From Thiocystis violacea (lineage in GTDB: Bacteria > Pseudomonadota > Gammaproteobacteria > Chromatiales > Chromatiaceae): 64,000 nt of DNA. The notes under the pieces were generated by a model that worked only from the letters and a program-made list of their open reading frames with translations, had not been told where the DNA came from and searched no databases. The DNA is taken from contig NZ_NRRF01000001.1 of NCBI RefSeq assembly GCF_016583565.1, positions 1-64,000 of the forward strand, in the 5' to 3' direction. Every line of letters starts with the position of its first letter. Within the stretch, counting starts at the first letter, position 1. The position numbers and the translations under genes were made by a program. Below are positions 8,751 through 18,823 of the stretch, piece after piece.

Positions 8751-9791
8751 TCACACGATCGGCGGATCCAGAGCGGCCGCTTCGTCCAGACAGTCCAGCT
8801 GAAAGGCCTCGACTTCGTCCGCGACATCATCGTGGTCATCGCGGAACCGTGCGATGTGGTAAACGGCCTCGCCCTCATGCACCGCGGGAATCTGGATGCG
8901 GCCAATCACCACACCGCGCGCCAGGGCGGTGACCGGATGCTGCGTACCCGTGGACGGGTCGCTGATGAAACCCAGGATCTCACCGCGCTGCACCCTGGCT
9001 CCGAGCGGCACCAGCGTGCGCAAGAGTCCGCTCTCGGACGCGCGGACCCAGGCGCTGGAGCGCGCGACGAAGGGCGCGGTCTCGCGGGCATGGCTGCGCT
9101 GACCACCGAGCATCCCCAGCTCGCGCATCACGTTGAGCACGCCCGTCAGCCCGGCACGGATGCACAGCTCGTCGAAGCGTAGACCCTCGCCCGCCTCATA
9201 GAGCAGCATGCGAATACCGAGCGTCGAGGCCGCCTCGCGCAAGGAGCCGTCGCGCAGGGTGGAGTTGAGCAGCACCGGCACACCGAAGGCGCGCGCGAGC
9301 CGGTCCGTCTCCGGGTCGTCCAGGTTGGCGCGGATCTGCGGCAGGTTGGTCCTGTGGATCGCCCCGGTATGCAGGTCGATGCCATGGGTCGCGCGCCGCA
9401 CGATCTCCTCCATGAAGACATGCGCCACCCGCGCCGCCAGCGAGCCCACCGCGGAGCCAGGGAAGCTGCGATTGAGGTCGCGCCGGTCCGGGAGATAGCG
9501 GGATTGATGAATCAGGCCGTAGACATTGACCACCGGCACGGCGATCAGGGTGCCGACCAGACGACGCAGTGCCTTGGCCTCGAGCAGACGGCGGATGACC
9601 TCCACCCCGTTGAGCTCGTCGCCATGGATCGCGGCCGAGACGAAGAGACAGGGTCCATCCTTCTTGCCATGCACCACATGCACCGGCATCGACAGAAAGG
9701 TGTGGGAATTGAGCTTCGGCAGGGCCACATCGACCAGCGCACGCGCCCCGGGCGCGACACGCTGGCCCTGGATTTCGAAGGGTGCCCGCAT
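8751..9791 (-). CDS. Succinylglutamate desuccinylase/aspartoacylase family zinc hydrolase
   Basis: This is an M14-like zinc carboxypeptidase-fold enzyme of 346 residues in the AstE/AspA superfamily. Zinc ligands are visible as AAIHGDELNG (HxxE, about 53-62) and DLHTG (about 139-143). RDLNRSFPG supplies the substrate-binding Arg and Asn. YEAGEG near 200 supplies the catalytic Glu. The C-terminal third is a lipoyl-like beta barrel (LVPLGARVQRGEILGFI). It lies 3 nt downstream of rimK in the same direction. An enzyme of this family next to the S6 glutamate ligase suggests trimming of glutamate tails or a related amide, which is inference. The astE catabolic operon is absent. Confidence 0.88.
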   Translation of the reverse strand: MRAPFEIQGQRVAPGARALVDVALPKLNSHTFLSMPVHVVHGKKDGPCLFVSAAIHGDELNGVEVIRRLLEAKALRRLVGTLIAVPVVNVYGLIHQSRYLPDRRDLNRSFPGSAVGSLAARVAHVFMEEIVRRATHGIDLHTGAIHRTNLPQIRANLDDPETDRLARAFGVPVLLNSTLRDGSLREAASTLGIRMLLYEAGEGLRFDELCIRAGLTGVLNVMRELGMLGGQRSHARETAPFVARSSAWVRASESGLLRTLVPLGARVQRGEILGFISDPSTGTQHPVTALARGVVIGRIQIPAVHEGEAVYHIARFRDDHDDVADEVEAFQLDCLDEAAALDPPIV

Positions 9792-9794
9792 GTC

Positions 9795-10700
9795 TTAGCC
9801 TTTTCCCCGGGTACGCGTCTTACCCGAGGCCGCATTCTTCTCGATGAACTCGATGATGCTCCCCGCGATGTCCTTGCCGGTCGAGCGCTCGATCCCCTCG
9901 AGCCCTGGCGATGAGTTGACCTCCATCACCACCGGGCCATGATTGGCGCGCAGCAGATCGACCCCGGCGACATTCAGCCCCATCGTCTGCGCGGCACGCA
10001 GCGCGGTCGAGCGCTCTTCCGGCGTGATACGCACGAGACTCGCCGTGCCGCCGCGGTGGAGATTGGAGCGAAACTCGCCCTCCTTCCCCTGGCGCTTCAT
10101 CGCCGCGACGACCTTGTCACCGATCACGAAGCAGCGCAGATCGGCACCGCCGGCCTCCTTGATGAACTCCTGCACCAGGATATTGGTGTGCAGGCCCATG
10201 AACGCCTCGATCACGCTCTCGGCCGCCTTGTGCGTCTCGGCCAGCACCACGCCGATCCCCTGCGTGCCTTCCAGCAGTTTGATCACCAGGGGCGCCCCGC
10301 CGACCATCTTGATCAGATCCTGGATATCGTCCGGCTTGTGGGCGAAGCCCGTGACCGGCAGACCGATGCCTTTGCGGGACAGCAGCTGCAGGGAGCGCAG
10401 CTTGTCGCGTGAGCGGGTGATGGCCACCGATTCATTGAGCGGAAACACCCCCGTCATCTCGAACTGGCGCAGCACGGCGGTGCCGTAGAAAGTGACCGAT
10501 GCGCCGATGCGCGGGATGACCGCATCGAAACCCTCCAGCTGCTCGCCCCTGTAATGGATCTGCGGGCGCATCGAGGTGATGTTCATGTAGCAGCGCAGGA
10601 CGTCGAAGACCCTCACCTCATGCCCGCGCGAGCGCGCCGCCTCCACCAGGCGCTGCGTGGAGTAGAGCTTCGGATTTCTCGACAGGACGGCGATCTTCAT
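9795..10700 (-). CDS. rimK: RimK-type glutamate ligase (ribosomal protein S6 modification)
   Basis: RimK is the ATP-grasp ligase that adds glutamates to the C-terminus of ribosomal protein S6. The 301-residue protein starts at the ATG at 10700 ([18 protein letters not shown]), the standard RimK beginning. It shows [38 protein letters not shown], the ATP-binding [33 protein letters not shown] and the Mg-binding [15 protein letters not shown] basic tail (GKTRTRGKG) follows. The adjacent zinc hydrolase forms a two-gene unit with it. Confidence 0.95.
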   Translation of the reverse strand: MKIAVLSRNPKLYSTQRLVEAARSRGHEVRVFDVLRCYMNITSMRPQIHYRGEQLEGFDAVIPRIGASVTFYGTAVLRQFEMTGVFPLNESVAITRSRDKLRSLQLLSRKGIGLPVTGFAHKPDDIQDLIKMVGGAPLVIKLLEGTQGIGVVLAETHKAAESVIEAFMGLHTNILVQEFIKEAGGADLRCFVIGDKVVAAMKRQGKEGEFRSNLHRGGTASLVRITPEERSTALRAAQTMGLNVAGVDLLRANHGPVVMEVNSSPGLEGIERSTGKDIAGSIIEFIEKNAASGKTRTRGKG

Positions 10701-10841
10701 TAGCGACCTCACAAGCGGTTGGCGGCGGTCCAAGGCAGGACCTCGTGACATGACTCGCCCGCACGGACGGCTCGGCCCGTGCACGCATCCTGCGCCGCCC
10801 CAGGGCATTGCCCGGACGGAGAAACAGGGTCTGCGACGCGT

Positions 10842-11198
10842 TCAGACCAGCGTCTGAATCGGCGTGGCCTGCAACCCGAGGATTTGGGTACCAAGCTTGA
10901 GGGCCTGGTCGGCAAACCCGTCCAGATCCCCCCAGGCATCGCCGGTATCCATGACGTCAGACATCAGCTCGCTGACCACACGCAGCTGATAGGCCCCATT
11001 GGCGCGTTCGGCCGGCGGGCTTGGCTCGGAGCATACATAGAGCACGGGCTCGGACTGCCCCATCGGCACGAAGGCCAAGATGAAGCGATAGACATGACCG
11101 TCACCGCTCTCGATCTCCCCGAGCAGTGACGCCGCATAGCCACCGATCTGATAACGGTGCTTCGGGATCGCGGTCTTGATGACTGGCGGCTCTTGCAT
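10842..11198 (-). CDS. Hypothetical protein, 118 aa
   Basis: I do not recognise this protein. The ATG at 11198 (MQEPPVIKTAIPKHRYQIGG) is preceded by AGGAG at 8 nt, a good ribosome site. It has no signal peptide or membrane segment. The sequence reads as a compact alpha/beta domain with an aromatic strand-rich middle (HVYRFILAFVPMGQSEPVLYV) and an acidic stretch (ELMSDVMDTGDAWGDLDG). It lies between the SET-domain gene and rimK, all on the minus strand with gaps of 72 and 141 nt. Codon use matches its neighbours, so it is likely a real conserved gene of unknown role. Confidence 0.75.
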   Translation of the reverse strand: MQEPPVIKTAIPKHRYQIGGYAASLLGEIESGDGHVYRFILAFVPMGQSEPVLYVCSEPSPPAERANGAYQLRVVSELMSDVMDTGDAWGDLDGFADQALKLGTQILGLQATPIQTLV

Positions 11199-11270
11199 CG
11201 GCGTACTCCTATGCTGATCGTAGGGATATGGGGGCGCCAGGCGCATGACACCAGCTGCGCCACGGCGGAC

Positions 11271-11606
11271 TCAGAGTGCCGCGCCATAGTCGCAGGTGAT
11301 CTCCTCGTCCATGGCGATCACCACCTTGGCGTAGAGATCGAAGCCGTCGAACTCGGCATTCGGGCACTCGCAGTGGTTCACCCAGCGCAAGAGATTGCTG
11401 CCTTGCCGGCCGGTCAGGCGATCCCGATCCGCATCATAGACCCAGAGCACATGGGAGCCGTCTTCCTCGACCCGCGGCCCTTCATAGGTGCCGATGAAGT
11501 CGCCCGGCGCGAAGCTGACCTTGGCAAAGCAGCCCCGGCCGTGAATGGGTGACGGCGCCGAGTAGACCCGTGCCCCCAAGGTCGAGGTCCATGAGCGTGC
11601 GCCCAT
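11271..11606 (-). CDS. Small SET domain-containing protein (putative protein-lysine methyltransferase)
   Basis: This 111-residue protein is almost nothing but a SET domain, the SAM-dependent lysine methyltransferase fold. Motifs in order: IHGRGCFAKVSFAPGDFIGTY at the start of the fold, RWVNHCECPNAEF (counterpart of the RFxNHSCxPN motif) and AMDEEITCDYG (counterpart of GEELTxDY). Eukaryotic post-SET cysteines are absent, as in other short bacterial SET proteins. Such small proteins occur widely in Proteobacteria with unknown substrates. It lies just upstream of the 118-aa unknown gene and just downstream of tex on the same strand, which hints at a transcription or translation factor as substrate. 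That is inference. Confidence 0.85.
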   Translation of the reverse strand: MGARSWTSTLGARVYSAPSPIHGRGCFAKVSFAPGDFIGTYEGPRVEEDGSHVLWVYDADRDRLTGRQGSNLLRWVNHCECPNAEFDGFDLYAKVVIAMDEEITCDYGAAL

Positions 11607-11627
11607 GCGTCACCAGCTTCCGTGCGA

Positions 11628-13970
11628 CTAAGACTTGCGAGCCTTGGCGAAGGCATCCGCCAGGGCGCCGCCCATGATCCCGGACGCCGGCGGTGTCGCC
11701 GGGCGATCCTGAGCCGCGCTTCTGGACGGCGCCTTGCGCGGTGCGCGCGAGGGCGGCGCGCCGCGACCCGCCCCGGCCGAGGTCCGGGGCTTGTCTCCCA
11801 CCGGTGTCGGCTCGCCCAAGCGCATGCTCAAGGCGATGCGTTTGCGCTCCAGATCCACCTCCAGCACCTTGACCTTCACCAGATCGCCGGATTTCACGAA
11901 CTCATGCGGATCCTTGACGAAGCGGTCCGCCAGCACGGAGATGTGCACCAGGCCGTCCTGATGGACGCCGATGTCGACGAAGGCGCCGAAGTTGGTGACA
12001 TTGGTGACCGTCCCTTCCAGCATCATCCCGGGCTCCAGGTCCTTGAGCGTTTCGACCCCCTCCTTGAACTGCGCGGTCTTGAATTCCGGGCGCGGATCGC
12101 GGCCAGGCTTCTCCAGCTCGGCCAGGATGTCCTTGACGGTCGGCAGACCGAACTGCTCGTCGGTGAAGTCCTTGGGGTCGAGGCGGCGGAGAATGGTGCC
12201 CTCGCCGATCAGATCCGCGATGGTCTTGCCCGTCTTCTCGACGATGCGGCGCACCACCGGATAGGCCTCGGGGTGGACCGCGGAGGCATCCAGCGGCTCG
12301 TCGCCGCCCGGGACGCGCAGGAAACCGGCGCTCTGCTGGAAGGCCTTGTCGCCGAAGCGCGGCACCGCCATGAGGCTCTTGCGGTTGCCGAAGGCGCCGT
12401 TGGTCTCGCGAAAGTGGACGATGTTCTCGGCCAGACTGCGGTTGAGGCCCGACACCTGGGCCAGGAGCGGCACCGAGGCGGTGTTCAAATCCACGCCCAC
12501 CGCGTTCACGCAGTCCTCGACCACGGCGTCCAGGGTGCGCGCCAGGCGGCTCTGATTGACGTCGTGCTGGTACTGACCGACGCCGATCGCCTTGGGCTCG
12601 ATTTTGACCAGTTCGGCCAGCGGATCCTGGAGGCGCCGCGCGATGGACACGGCTCCGCGTAGCGAGACGTCCAGGTCGGGCAGCTCGTTGGAGGCGAACT
12701 CAGAGGCCGAGTAGACCGAGGCCCCTGCCTCGCTCACCACGATGGACTTGAGGCCCAGCTCCGGATGGCGCTGAATGAGGTCGCGCGCCAGACGATCGGT
12801 CTCGCGCGAGGCCGTGCCGTTGCCAATGCTGATGAGCTTGACGCCATGCGTCTTGGCCAGCGCGGCAAGCCGGGCGATGGAGCCGTCCCATTGGTTCTTG
12901 GGCACGTGCGGGTAGATGGTGTCGGTCGCCGCGACACGGCCGGTTCCATCGACCACAGCCACCTTCACGCCGGTGCGCAGGCCCGGATCCAGACCCAGGG
13001 TCGGCAGACGTCCGGCTGGCGCGGCGAGCAAGAGCGCCTTGAGATTGAGCCCGAAGACGCGGATCGCCTCCTCTTCCGCGGCCTCCATGAGGCGGTGCTT
13101 CAGCTCCAGATCGAGGCGCGTCATGAGCTTCACCCGCCAGGCCTTGCGCACCGTCTCCATGAGCCAGTCGTCGCCGGGGCGCCCCTGCTGGCGGACCTCG
13201 AAGCGGGCCGCGATGAGCCCACGGCAGACGGCATCCGGATCCTCGCCCTCCCCGGCCAGCAGCTCCAGGGTGATCACACCCTGGTTGCGCCCGCGAAACA
13301 GCGCCAGGGCACGGTGCGAGGGGACCTTGGCGATCGCCTCGCGATAGTCGAAATAGTCCGAGAACTTGTTGCCCTCCTGCTCCTTGCCCTCGATGACGCG
13401 CGAGACCAGGACGCCGTTCTCCCAGAGATGGTCGCGCAGCCGGCCGGTCAGCTCCGGATCCTCGGCGAAGCGCTCCATCAGGATCTGGCGCGCGCCCTCC
13501 AGGGCCGCCGCGTTGTCGGGCACCGCCTTGGCGGCGTCCACGTAAGCGGCGGCCAACAGCTCCGGCGTCTGCGTGGGGTCGCCCAGGATGGCATCGGCCA
13601 AGGGCTCCAAACCCGCCTCGCGCGCGATCTGCGCCTTGGTGCGGCGCTTGGGCTTGTAGGGCAGATAGAGGTCTTCGAGCCGCTGCTTGGTCTCGGCCAC
13701 GGCGATCTCGGCCAGCAGCCCGTCGGTCAGTTTGCCCTGCTCCTCGATGCTCTTGAGCACGACCACGCGGCGCTCCTCGAGCTCGCGCAGATAGCCGAGC
13801 CGTTCCTCGAGGTGGCGCAGCTGCGTGTCGTCGAGACCACCGGTGACCTCCTTGCGATAGCGGGCGATGAAGGGCACGGTCGACCCCTCGTCCAGCAGCC
13901 GCACGGCCGCCTCTACCTGGGCCGGGCGGGCCGAAAGCTCTTGGCTGATGGTCTCGATGATCTTGGTCAT
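11628..13970 (-). CDS. tex: Transcription accessory protein Tex
   Basis: Tex is the bacterial relative of Spt6, a cytosolic RNA-binding factor linked to transcription elongation. The 780-residue protein has the full layout: N-terminal helical region ([20 protein letters not shown]), the [21 protein letters not shown] segment, a YqgF-like nuclease fold ([17 protein letters not shown], about 325), helix-hairpin-helix repeats ([46 protein letters not shown]) and a C-terminal S1 domain (about 645-715, [26 protein letters not shown]). A disordered, Arg/Pro/Ala-rich tail of about 60 residues ends the protein. The length is typical. Confidence 0.97.
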   Translation of the reverse strand: MTKIIETISQELSARPAQVEAAVRLLDEGSTVPFIARYRKEVTGGLDDTQLRHLEERLGYLRELEERRVVVLKSIEEQGKLTDGLLAEIAVAETKQRLEDLYLPYKPKRRTKAQIAREAGLEPLADAILGDPTQTPELLAAAYVDAAKAVPDNAAALEGARQILMERFAEDPELTGRLRDHLWENGVLVSRVIEGKEQEGNKFSDYFDYREAIAKVPSHRALALFRGRNQGVITLELLAGEGEDPDAVCRGLIAARFEVRQQGRPGDDWLMETVRKAWRVKLMTRLDLELKHRLMEAAEEEAIRVFGLNLKALLLAAPAGRLPTLGLDPGLRTGVKVAVVDGTGRVAATDTIYPHVPKNQWDGSIARLAALAKTHGVKLISIGNGTASRETDRLARDLIQRHPELGLKSIVVSEAGASVYSASEFASNELPDLDVSLRGAVSIARRLQDPLAELVKIEPKAIGVGQYQHDVNQSRLARTLDAVVEDCVNAVGVDLNTASVPLLAQVSGLNRSLAENIVHFRETNGAFGNRKSLMAVPRFGDKAFQQSAGFLRVPGGDEPLDASAVHPEAYPVVRRIVEKTGKTIADLIGEGTILRRLDPKDFTDEQFGLPTVKDILAELEKPGRDPRPEFKTAQFKEGVETLKDLEPGMMLEGTVTNVTNFGAFVDIGVHQDGLVHISVLADRFVKDPHEFVKSGDLVKVKVLEVDLERKRIALSMRLGEPTPVGDKPRTSAGAGRGAPPSRAPRKAPSRSAAQDRPATPPASGIMGGALADAFAKARKS

Positions 13971-14078
13971 AGGGTTCGGAATCTAGAGGATGCAAGGATG
14001 GTGGGGATCGGGGCGTTGCCCCTGGGGTGGATCCGGCGGCGACCTGGCCGCGTCAAGCGGATCCAGTCGGCCGGGGGG

Positions 14079-14300
14079 TCAATCGAGACGGCAGGCGTCG
14101 CCGTAAACGGCCATGATCGCCTTGAGCTCCGCGAGCAGGCGGTCGCGCTGGCGCGGTGTCAGATCCCGAACCTCGGGCAGGTCGGCACCGGCCTCCAGGG
14201 CCAGGATAGCCAGCCTGACCTGACGGCAGCCTTTGCCGCACAAGACCTCGACGCACGCCTCGACAGGGGGATCATCCGGGGACTGCACACATGCCTCCAC
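14079..14300 (-). CDS. Hypothetical protein, 73 aa, Cys-containing
   Basis: This small protein reads EACVEVLCGKGCRQV near its start, then LEAGADLPEVRDLTPRQRDRLLAELKAIMAVYG, then a Cys near the C-terminus. The Cys-rich N-terminal part and the LAELKAIMAVYG segment resemble a short conserved gammaproteobacterial protein that I know only as hypothetical. The GTG at 14300 is the likely start, though no clear ribosome site precedes it. It diverges from the phosphopantetheinyl transferase gene and lies 109 nt beyond tex. Metal binding by the cysteines is possible but not shown. Confidence 0.6.
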   Translation of the reverse strand: MEACVQSPDDPPVEACVEVLCGKGCRQVRLAILALEAGADLPEVRDLTPRQRDRLLAELKAIMAVYGDACRLD

Positions 14301-14389
14301 TGGTGTGGGGCCGAGATTATAGGACGATGACGATTGGGGTCAAAATAGAGCGTGGCGCGACTTCCAACGAACAAGCGAGCGAGAACGAC

Positions 14390-15085
14390 ATGACGTGGCT
14401 GGAATGGCAACCATCGAGCGACACCCAAGACCTGCAATGGGGTGACATCCACCTGTGGAAGATCCGCGCGGACGAACGCGGCCTGGAGCCGGCCTTGGGC
14501 CTCGACTACCTGGATGCGCGCCAGCGCGCGCGCGCGCAACGCATGCGCCATGCCCATCACCGGGATCGCTACGTGCGCGCCCAGGCCGGGCTGCGGATCG
14601 TCCTCGCCGGCTATCTGCGCTGTGCGCCCGAGGAGATCGCGTTCCGGCACGGGCCGGCCGGAAAACCCTATGTGGCGGACGCCGCAGAGACCCTCTCCTT
14701 CAACCTCACGACGACGGGCGACCTGGCGTTGGTCGGTCTGAGCACGGGCAACGGCGCCGAGCACGAGCTCGGCGTGGACTGCGAGTGGATTCGCCCACGC
14801 GGCGACCTTCTCGGCGTCGCCAGACGCATGTTCGAACCGCAGGTCGTTCAGGCGCTGGAAGAGACCCCGGAACCCGAGCGGCTGGACAGCTTCTATCGCG
14901 CCTGGACGGCACTCGAAGCCGACGCCAAGGCCGATGGCCGCGGCCTCTTTCGGCCCCGTCCCGCCGACGCGCGCCGCCCGGTTGTGCTCCACTGCATCCC
15001 GGAGCCGGGCTACATCGCCGCCATCGCCCGCGCGACGCTGCCGCCCGTTGCCAGCTGGAAGGCCTTTCACCTCGACGGAGCCTGA
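14390..15085 (+). CDS. 4'-phosphopantetheinyl transferase superfamily protein (Sfp type)
   Basis: This enzyme moves the phosphopantetheine arm of coenzyme A onto a serine of carrier proteins. The 231-residue protein has the two-lobed Sfp/Gsp layout. ARAQRMRHAHHRDRYVRAQAGLR and FRHGPAGKPYV lie in the first half. LGVDCEWIRPR (Mg-binding Asp and Glu) and FYRAWTALEADAKADGRG lie in the second. The last motif normally reads WTxKExxxK; here the Lys before the Glu is Leu. The ATG at 14390 gives the usual N-terminus. No carrier-protein synthase is nearby, so the client is unknown. Confidence 0.88.
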   Translation: MTWLEWQPSSDTQDLQWGDIHLWKIRADERGLEPALGLDYLDARQRARAQRMRHAHHRDRYVRAQAGLRIVLAGYLRCAPEEIAFRHGPAGKPYVADAAETLSFNLTTTGDLALVGLSTGNGAEHELGVDCEWIRPRGDLLGVARRMFEPQVVQALEETPEPERLDSFYRAWTALEADAKADGRGLFRPRPADARRPVVLHCIPEPGYIAAIARATLPPVASWKAFHLDGA

Positions 15086-15116
15086 GCCGACCCGGCACAG
15101 GCTGCCGCCAAGGCGA

Positions 15117-15944
15117 TTAGGCCGCCGTCCAGCCGATCAGGCCGGTGTAGGCCGTGAGCAGCACGATGCCGCCGAAGACGATGCGATACCAGGCGAACAC
15201 CGTGAAGTCGTGCCGACTGATGAAGCGCAGCAAGCCGCGCACGGCGATGAAGGCGCTGATGAAGGAGGCCACGAAGCCGACCGCGAACATCGGCAGATCC
15301 GCGGCCGCCAGAAGGTCGCGATGCTTGAGCAGATCGTAGAGCGTCGCCGCGAACAGGGTCGGGATGGCCAGGAAGAAGGAGAACTCGGTGGCCACCCGCC
15401 GGGAGAGACCGAAGAAGAGACCGCCGATGATGGTGGCCCCGGAGCGCGAGGTCCCGGGGATGAGCGCCAGCGACTGGGCGAAACCGATCTTGAGGGCGTC
15501 GCGCCAGGTCATATCGTCGACGTCATGCACGCGGATCTGATGCTCGCGCCGCTCCGCCCAGAGGATGAGCAAACCACCGACGATGAGCGCGAGCGCCACC
15601 GGCACCGGGTAGAAGAGATGCGCCTTGATCGCGCTCGCGAAGAGGAGTCCGAGCACCGCGGCCGGCAGGAAGGCGATCAACAGATTCGTCACGAAGCGCC
15701 AGGAGGTGCGATCGCGCCGCCCCAGTCCGGTGGTCACGCCCCAGAGCTTGGCGCGATATTCCCAACAGACGGCCAGGATGGCGCCGGACTGAATGACGAT
15801 CTCGAACACCTTGCCCTTGGCGTCGTTGAAGTCCAGCAGCTCACCCGCGAGGATCAGGTGCCCGGTGCTCGACACCGGCAGGAACTCCGTCAATCCCTCG
15901 ACCACGCCGAGCACGAGAGCCTTAAACAGCAGTATCAGCTCCAA
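15117..15944 (-). CDS. uppP: Undecaprenyl-diphosphatase UppP/BacA
   Basis: UppP is an inner-membrane phosphatase that recycles undecaprenyl pyrophosphate for peptidoglycan and O-antigen synthesis; excess gives bacitracin resistance. The 275-residue, all-helical membrane protein has both family motifs: [20 protein letters not shown] (about 13-32) and [16 protein letters not shown] (about 160-175). The start is TTG at 15944, with GAGGA 7 nt before it on the minus strand. A 248-nt gap with heptanucleotide repeats lies upstream. Confidence 0.96.
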   Translation of the reverse strand: MELILLFKALVLGVVEGLTEFLPVSSTGHLILAGELLDFNDAKGKVFEIVIQSGAILAVCWEYRAKLWGVTTGLGRRDRTSWRFVTNLLIAFLPAAVLGLLFASAIKAHLFYPVPVALALIVGGLLILWAERREHQIRVHDVDDMTWRDALKIGFAQSLALIPGTSRSGATIIGGLFFGLSRRVATEFSFFLAIPTLFAATLYDLLKHRDLLAAADLPMFAVGFVASFISAFIAVRGLLRFISRHDFTVFAWYRIVFGGIVLLTAYTGLIGWTAA

Positions 15945-15963
15945 AGCAGCATCCTCATGAGTA

Positions 15964-16000
15964 CAGTTGTCGGTTGTCAGTGATCAGTTGTCAGTTGTCA
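15964..16000 (+). repeat. Heptanucleotide repeat block, CAGTTGT-type
   Basis: The block reads CAGTTGT, CGGTTGT, CAG, a TGAT interruption, then CAGTTGT, CAGTTGT. It lies about 20 nt upstream of the uppP start, in the gap between hom and uppP. The same unit appears in reverse complement at 58064-58103. Confidence 0.8.
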
Positions 16001-16192
16001 AAGTCATGCGGGTCTCTGCTCGGCCAGAGACCGACTGCATGCGAATACGAAAAGGGTCAAGGCATTCGAGTCGTTACAGGGGTGTCCGCGCAGGAGCGTC
16101 GCCGCGATTCTTCGGCGGCAGCCGCACGTCGGTCAGGTGGGATGTCTCCATCAGCGAGACCCGGATGGGGCCGCTGAGCGATGGTTCTGGTC

Positions 16193-17509
16193 TCAGCCGG
16201 AGAGGGTCTCCATCCGGATCCTGACCACGGGCTCGATGACGGAGTCGAGTGCCTCGATCTGGGCGATGGCCTGGTTCATGTGCCCCTCGACGACGCGGTG
16301 GGTCAGCATCACGAGCGGGACATGGGACTCGCCCTCCCCCGGCTCCTTCTGCTTGATCGCCTCGATGCTGATGCCGTGGTTACCCAGAATGCTCGCAATC
16401 CGCGCCATGACGCCGGGCTGATCCAAGGCGGATAGACGCAGGTAATAGGCCGTCTCCACCTGTTCGATGGACAACAGAGGTGTGTCGGCCAGCTCGTCCG
16501 GCTGAAAGGCCAGATGCGGCACGCGGTTGTTGGGATCCGTCGTCAGTGCGCGCACCACGTCGACGATGTCGGCGACCACGGCGGAGGCCGTCGGCAGCGA
16601 ACCCGCGCCCGCGCCATAGTAGAGCGTCGGACCCACGGCATCGCCCTTGACGAGGACCGCGTTCATGACGCCATCCACGTTGGCGATCAGACGCCGCTCC
16701 GGGACCAGCGTCGGATGCACGCGCAGTTCGATTCCGCCCGGCGAGCGGCGCGCAATGCCCAAATGCTTGATGCGATAGCCGAGCTCCGCCGCATAGGCGA
16801 CGTCCTGGGCGTCGATCTTGGAGATCCCCTCGGTGAAGCAGCGGTCGAATTGCAGCGGGATGCCGAAGGCCAATGAGCCCAGGATGGTGAGCTTGTGCGC
16901 GGCGTCGATGCCCTCGACGTCGAAGGTCGGATCGGCCTCCGCGTAGCCGAGCGCCTGGGCCTCGGCCAGCACGTCCGTGAAGGCGCGACCCTTGTCGCGC
17001 ATCTCGGTGAGAATGAAGTTACCAGTGCCGTTGATGATGCCGGCGATCCACTCGATGTGGTTGGCCGCGAGCCCTTCGCGCAGGGCCTTGATGATGGGGA
17101 TGCCGCCCGCGACGGCCGCCTCGAAGCCGACCATGACCCCGTGCTTTTGAGCGGCGGCGAAGATCTCGTTGCCATGCCTGGCGATCAATGCCTTGTTGGC
17201 GGTGACGACGTGCTTGCCATTCTCGATGGCCTTGAGCACCAGCTCGCGCGCCGGTGAATAGCCGCCGATCAGTTCGATGACGACTTGGATCTCGGGGTCT
17301 TCGACGACGGCGAAGGCGTCGTCGCCGATCTGGCCGATTCGGTCCAGGCCATCGATGGTCTCGGGCGTATAGTCACGCGCCGCCGCGCGCGCGATCTGGA
17401 TACCGCGACCCGCGCGACGAGCGATTTCCGCGGCGTTGCGCGTCAGCACGCTCACCGTGCCGCCGCCGACGGTTCCCAGCCCTAACAATCCGACCTTCAC
17501 CGGTTCCAT
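16193..17509 (-). CDS. hom: Homoserine dehydrogenase
   Basis: Hom reduces aspartate semialdehyde to homoserine with NAD(P)H, the branch point to threonine and methionine. The 438-residue monofunctional enzyme has an N-terminal Rossmann motif (GLLGLGTVGGGTV), VVTANKALIA, the signature GIINGTGNFILTEM, AYAEADPTFDVEGIDAAHK-type catalytic residues and a C-terminal ACT domain (about 345-430, LDQPGVMARIASILGNHGISIEAI) for feedback control. I use the ATG at 17509 because AGGTG lies 6 nt before it; a GTG nine bases further upstream is also open. It lies 111 nt downstream of alaC, a common gammaproteobacterial pairing. The usual next gene, thrC, is missing here. Confidence 0.96.
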   Translation of the reverse strand: MEPVKVGLLGLGTVGGGTVSVLTRNAAEIARRAGRGIQIARAAARDYTPETIDGLDRIGQIGDDAFAVVEDPEIQVVIELIGGYSPARELVLKAIENGKHVVTANKALIARHGNEIFAAAQKHGVMVGFEAAVAGGIPIIKALREGLAANHIEWIAGIINGTGNFILTEMRDKGRAFTDVLAEAQALGYAEADPTFDVEGIDAAHKLTILGSLAFGIPLQFDRCFTEGISKIDAQDVAYAAELGYRIKHLGIARRSPGGIELRVHPTLVPERRLIANVDGVMNAVLVKGDAVGPTLYYGAGAGSLPTASAVVADIVDVVRALTTDPNNRVPHLAFQPDELADTPLLSIEQVETAYYLRLSALDQPGVMARIASILGNHGISIEAIKQKEPGEGESHVPLVMLTHRVVEGHMNQAIAQIEALDSVIEPVVRIRMETLSG

Positions 17510-17620
17510 GCATCTCACCTCGGTTCACAGACACCACCCCGCGACGACGCACGGGGCTCGCGCCCGACGATTCAACAACACTCGTGGAACGCCCGGGCGA
17601 GACCCGGGCGCGAAAGGGGA

Positions 17621-18823
17621 TCAAGCGCCAGCGCGGGAGTCCTGCCGGAACATCTCCTTGATGCCGCGGATCGCCTGGCGCGTGCGATGCTCGTTCTCGA
17701 TGAGACCGAAGCGCACATGGCCGTCGCCGTACTCGCCGAAGCCGATCCCCGGCGACACCGCGACCTTGGCCTCGCTCAGCAGCTTCTTGGAGAACTCCAG
17801 CGAGCCCATCTCGCGGTAAGGCTCCGGGATGGGCGCCCAGGCGAACATGGTCGCCTTCGGCGGCTCGATCTTCCAGCCCGCGGCATTGAGGCCGCTGCAG
17901 AGCACGTCACGGCGGCTCTCGTACATGTCGCTGATCTCGCGGACACAGGCCTGAGGCCCCTCCAGCGCCGCAATCGCGGCCACTTGAATCGGCGTAAAGG
18001 TCCCGTAGTCCAGGTAGGATTTGATGCGGGCCAGCGCGGAGACGAGCGTCTTGTTGCCACACATGAATCCCACCCGCCAGCCGGGCATGTTGTAGCTCTT
18101 CGACATGGAGAAGAACTCCACGGCGATGTCCTTGGCGCCCGGAATCTGCAGGATGGACGGCGCCTTGTAGCCGTCGAAGACGATGTCGGCATAGGCGATG
18201 TCATGCACGACCCAGATGCCGGCCTCGCTGGCGATGTCCACCACCTTCTGGAAGAACTCCAGTTCCACGCACTGCGTGGTGGGATTCCCCGGAAAGTTCA
18301 GGACCAGCATCTTGGGCTTCGGCCAGGACTCCTGGATGGCCTTCTTCAGCTCCTCGAAGAAGTCGACGTCCGGCGTCAGGCGCACATGGCGCACATCGGC
18401 ACCCGAGATGATGAAACCATAGGGATGGATGGGATAGGCCGGATTCGGCACCAGCACCGTATCTCCCGCCCCCATGGTCGCGAGCGCCAGGTGCGCAAGC
18501 CCCTCCTTGGAGCCAATGGTCACGATGGCCTCGGAGTCTGGGTCCAGATGCACGTCGAACCGGTCCCGGTACCAGTGACAGATGGCGCGTCTGAGCCGGG
18601 GGATGCCGCGCGAGACCGAATAGCGGTGGGTATCGCGACGATGGGCGGCCTCTGTGAGCTTGTCGACGATGTGCTGCGGCGTCGGCTGATCGGGATTTCC
18701 CATCCCGAAATCGATGATGTCCTCGCCCCGCGCTCGTGCCTCGGCCTTCAACTCGTTCACGATGTTGAAGACATAGGGAGGCAGCCGCTTGATGCGGTTG
18801 AAATCAGACTCGGGGGCGACCAC
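17621..18823 (-). CDS. alaC: Alanine/glutamate-pyruvate transaminase AlaC-like
   Basis: This is a PLP-dependent class I/II aminotransferase that makes alanine from pyruvate and glutamate. The 400-residue protein has [46 protein letters not shown], the [15 protein letters not shown] segment with the PLP-binding Lys, and [20 protein letters not shown] at the C-terminus. These all fit the AlaC/YfbQ-like group next to hom. I place the start at the GTG at 18823, since AAGAGG lies 6 nt before it. A TTG five codons upstream lacks such a site. Confidence 0.93.
   Translation of the reverse strand: MVAPESDFNRIKRLPPYVFNIVNELKAEARARGEDIIDFGMGNPDQPTPQHIVDKLTEAAHRRDTHRYSVSRGIPRLRRAICHWYRDRFDVHLDPDSEAIVTIGSKEGLAHLALATMGAGDTVLVPNPAYPIHPYGFIISGADVRHVRLTPDVDFFEELKKAIQESWPKPKMLVLNFPGNPTTQCVELEFFQKVVDIASEAGIWVVHDIAYADIVFDGYKAPSILQIPGAKDIAVEFFSMSKSYNMPGWRVGFMCGNKTLVSALARIKSYLDYGTFTPIQVAAIAALEGPQACVREISDMYESRRDVLCSGLNAAGWKIEPPKATMFAWAPIPEPYREMGSLEFSKKLLSEAKVAVSPGIGFGEYGDGHVRFGLIENEHRTRQAIRGIKEMFRQDSRAGA

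Noticed and set aside
8038..8802. Long open frame across the rsgA-EVE gap on the plus strand
   Set aside because: It is low-complexity and Arg/Gly-rich, overlaps the EVE gene in another frame and has no recognisable domain.
11628..13970. Long opposite-strand open frames over tex, mrcA and rpsA
   Set aside because: They mirror codon bias of the real genes on the other strand and have no domains.
14291..14389. Longer N-terminus for the phosphopantetheinyl transferase
   Set aside because: The extra residues look unlike the family and would overlap the divergent 73-aa gene. The ATG at 14390 gives the normal start.
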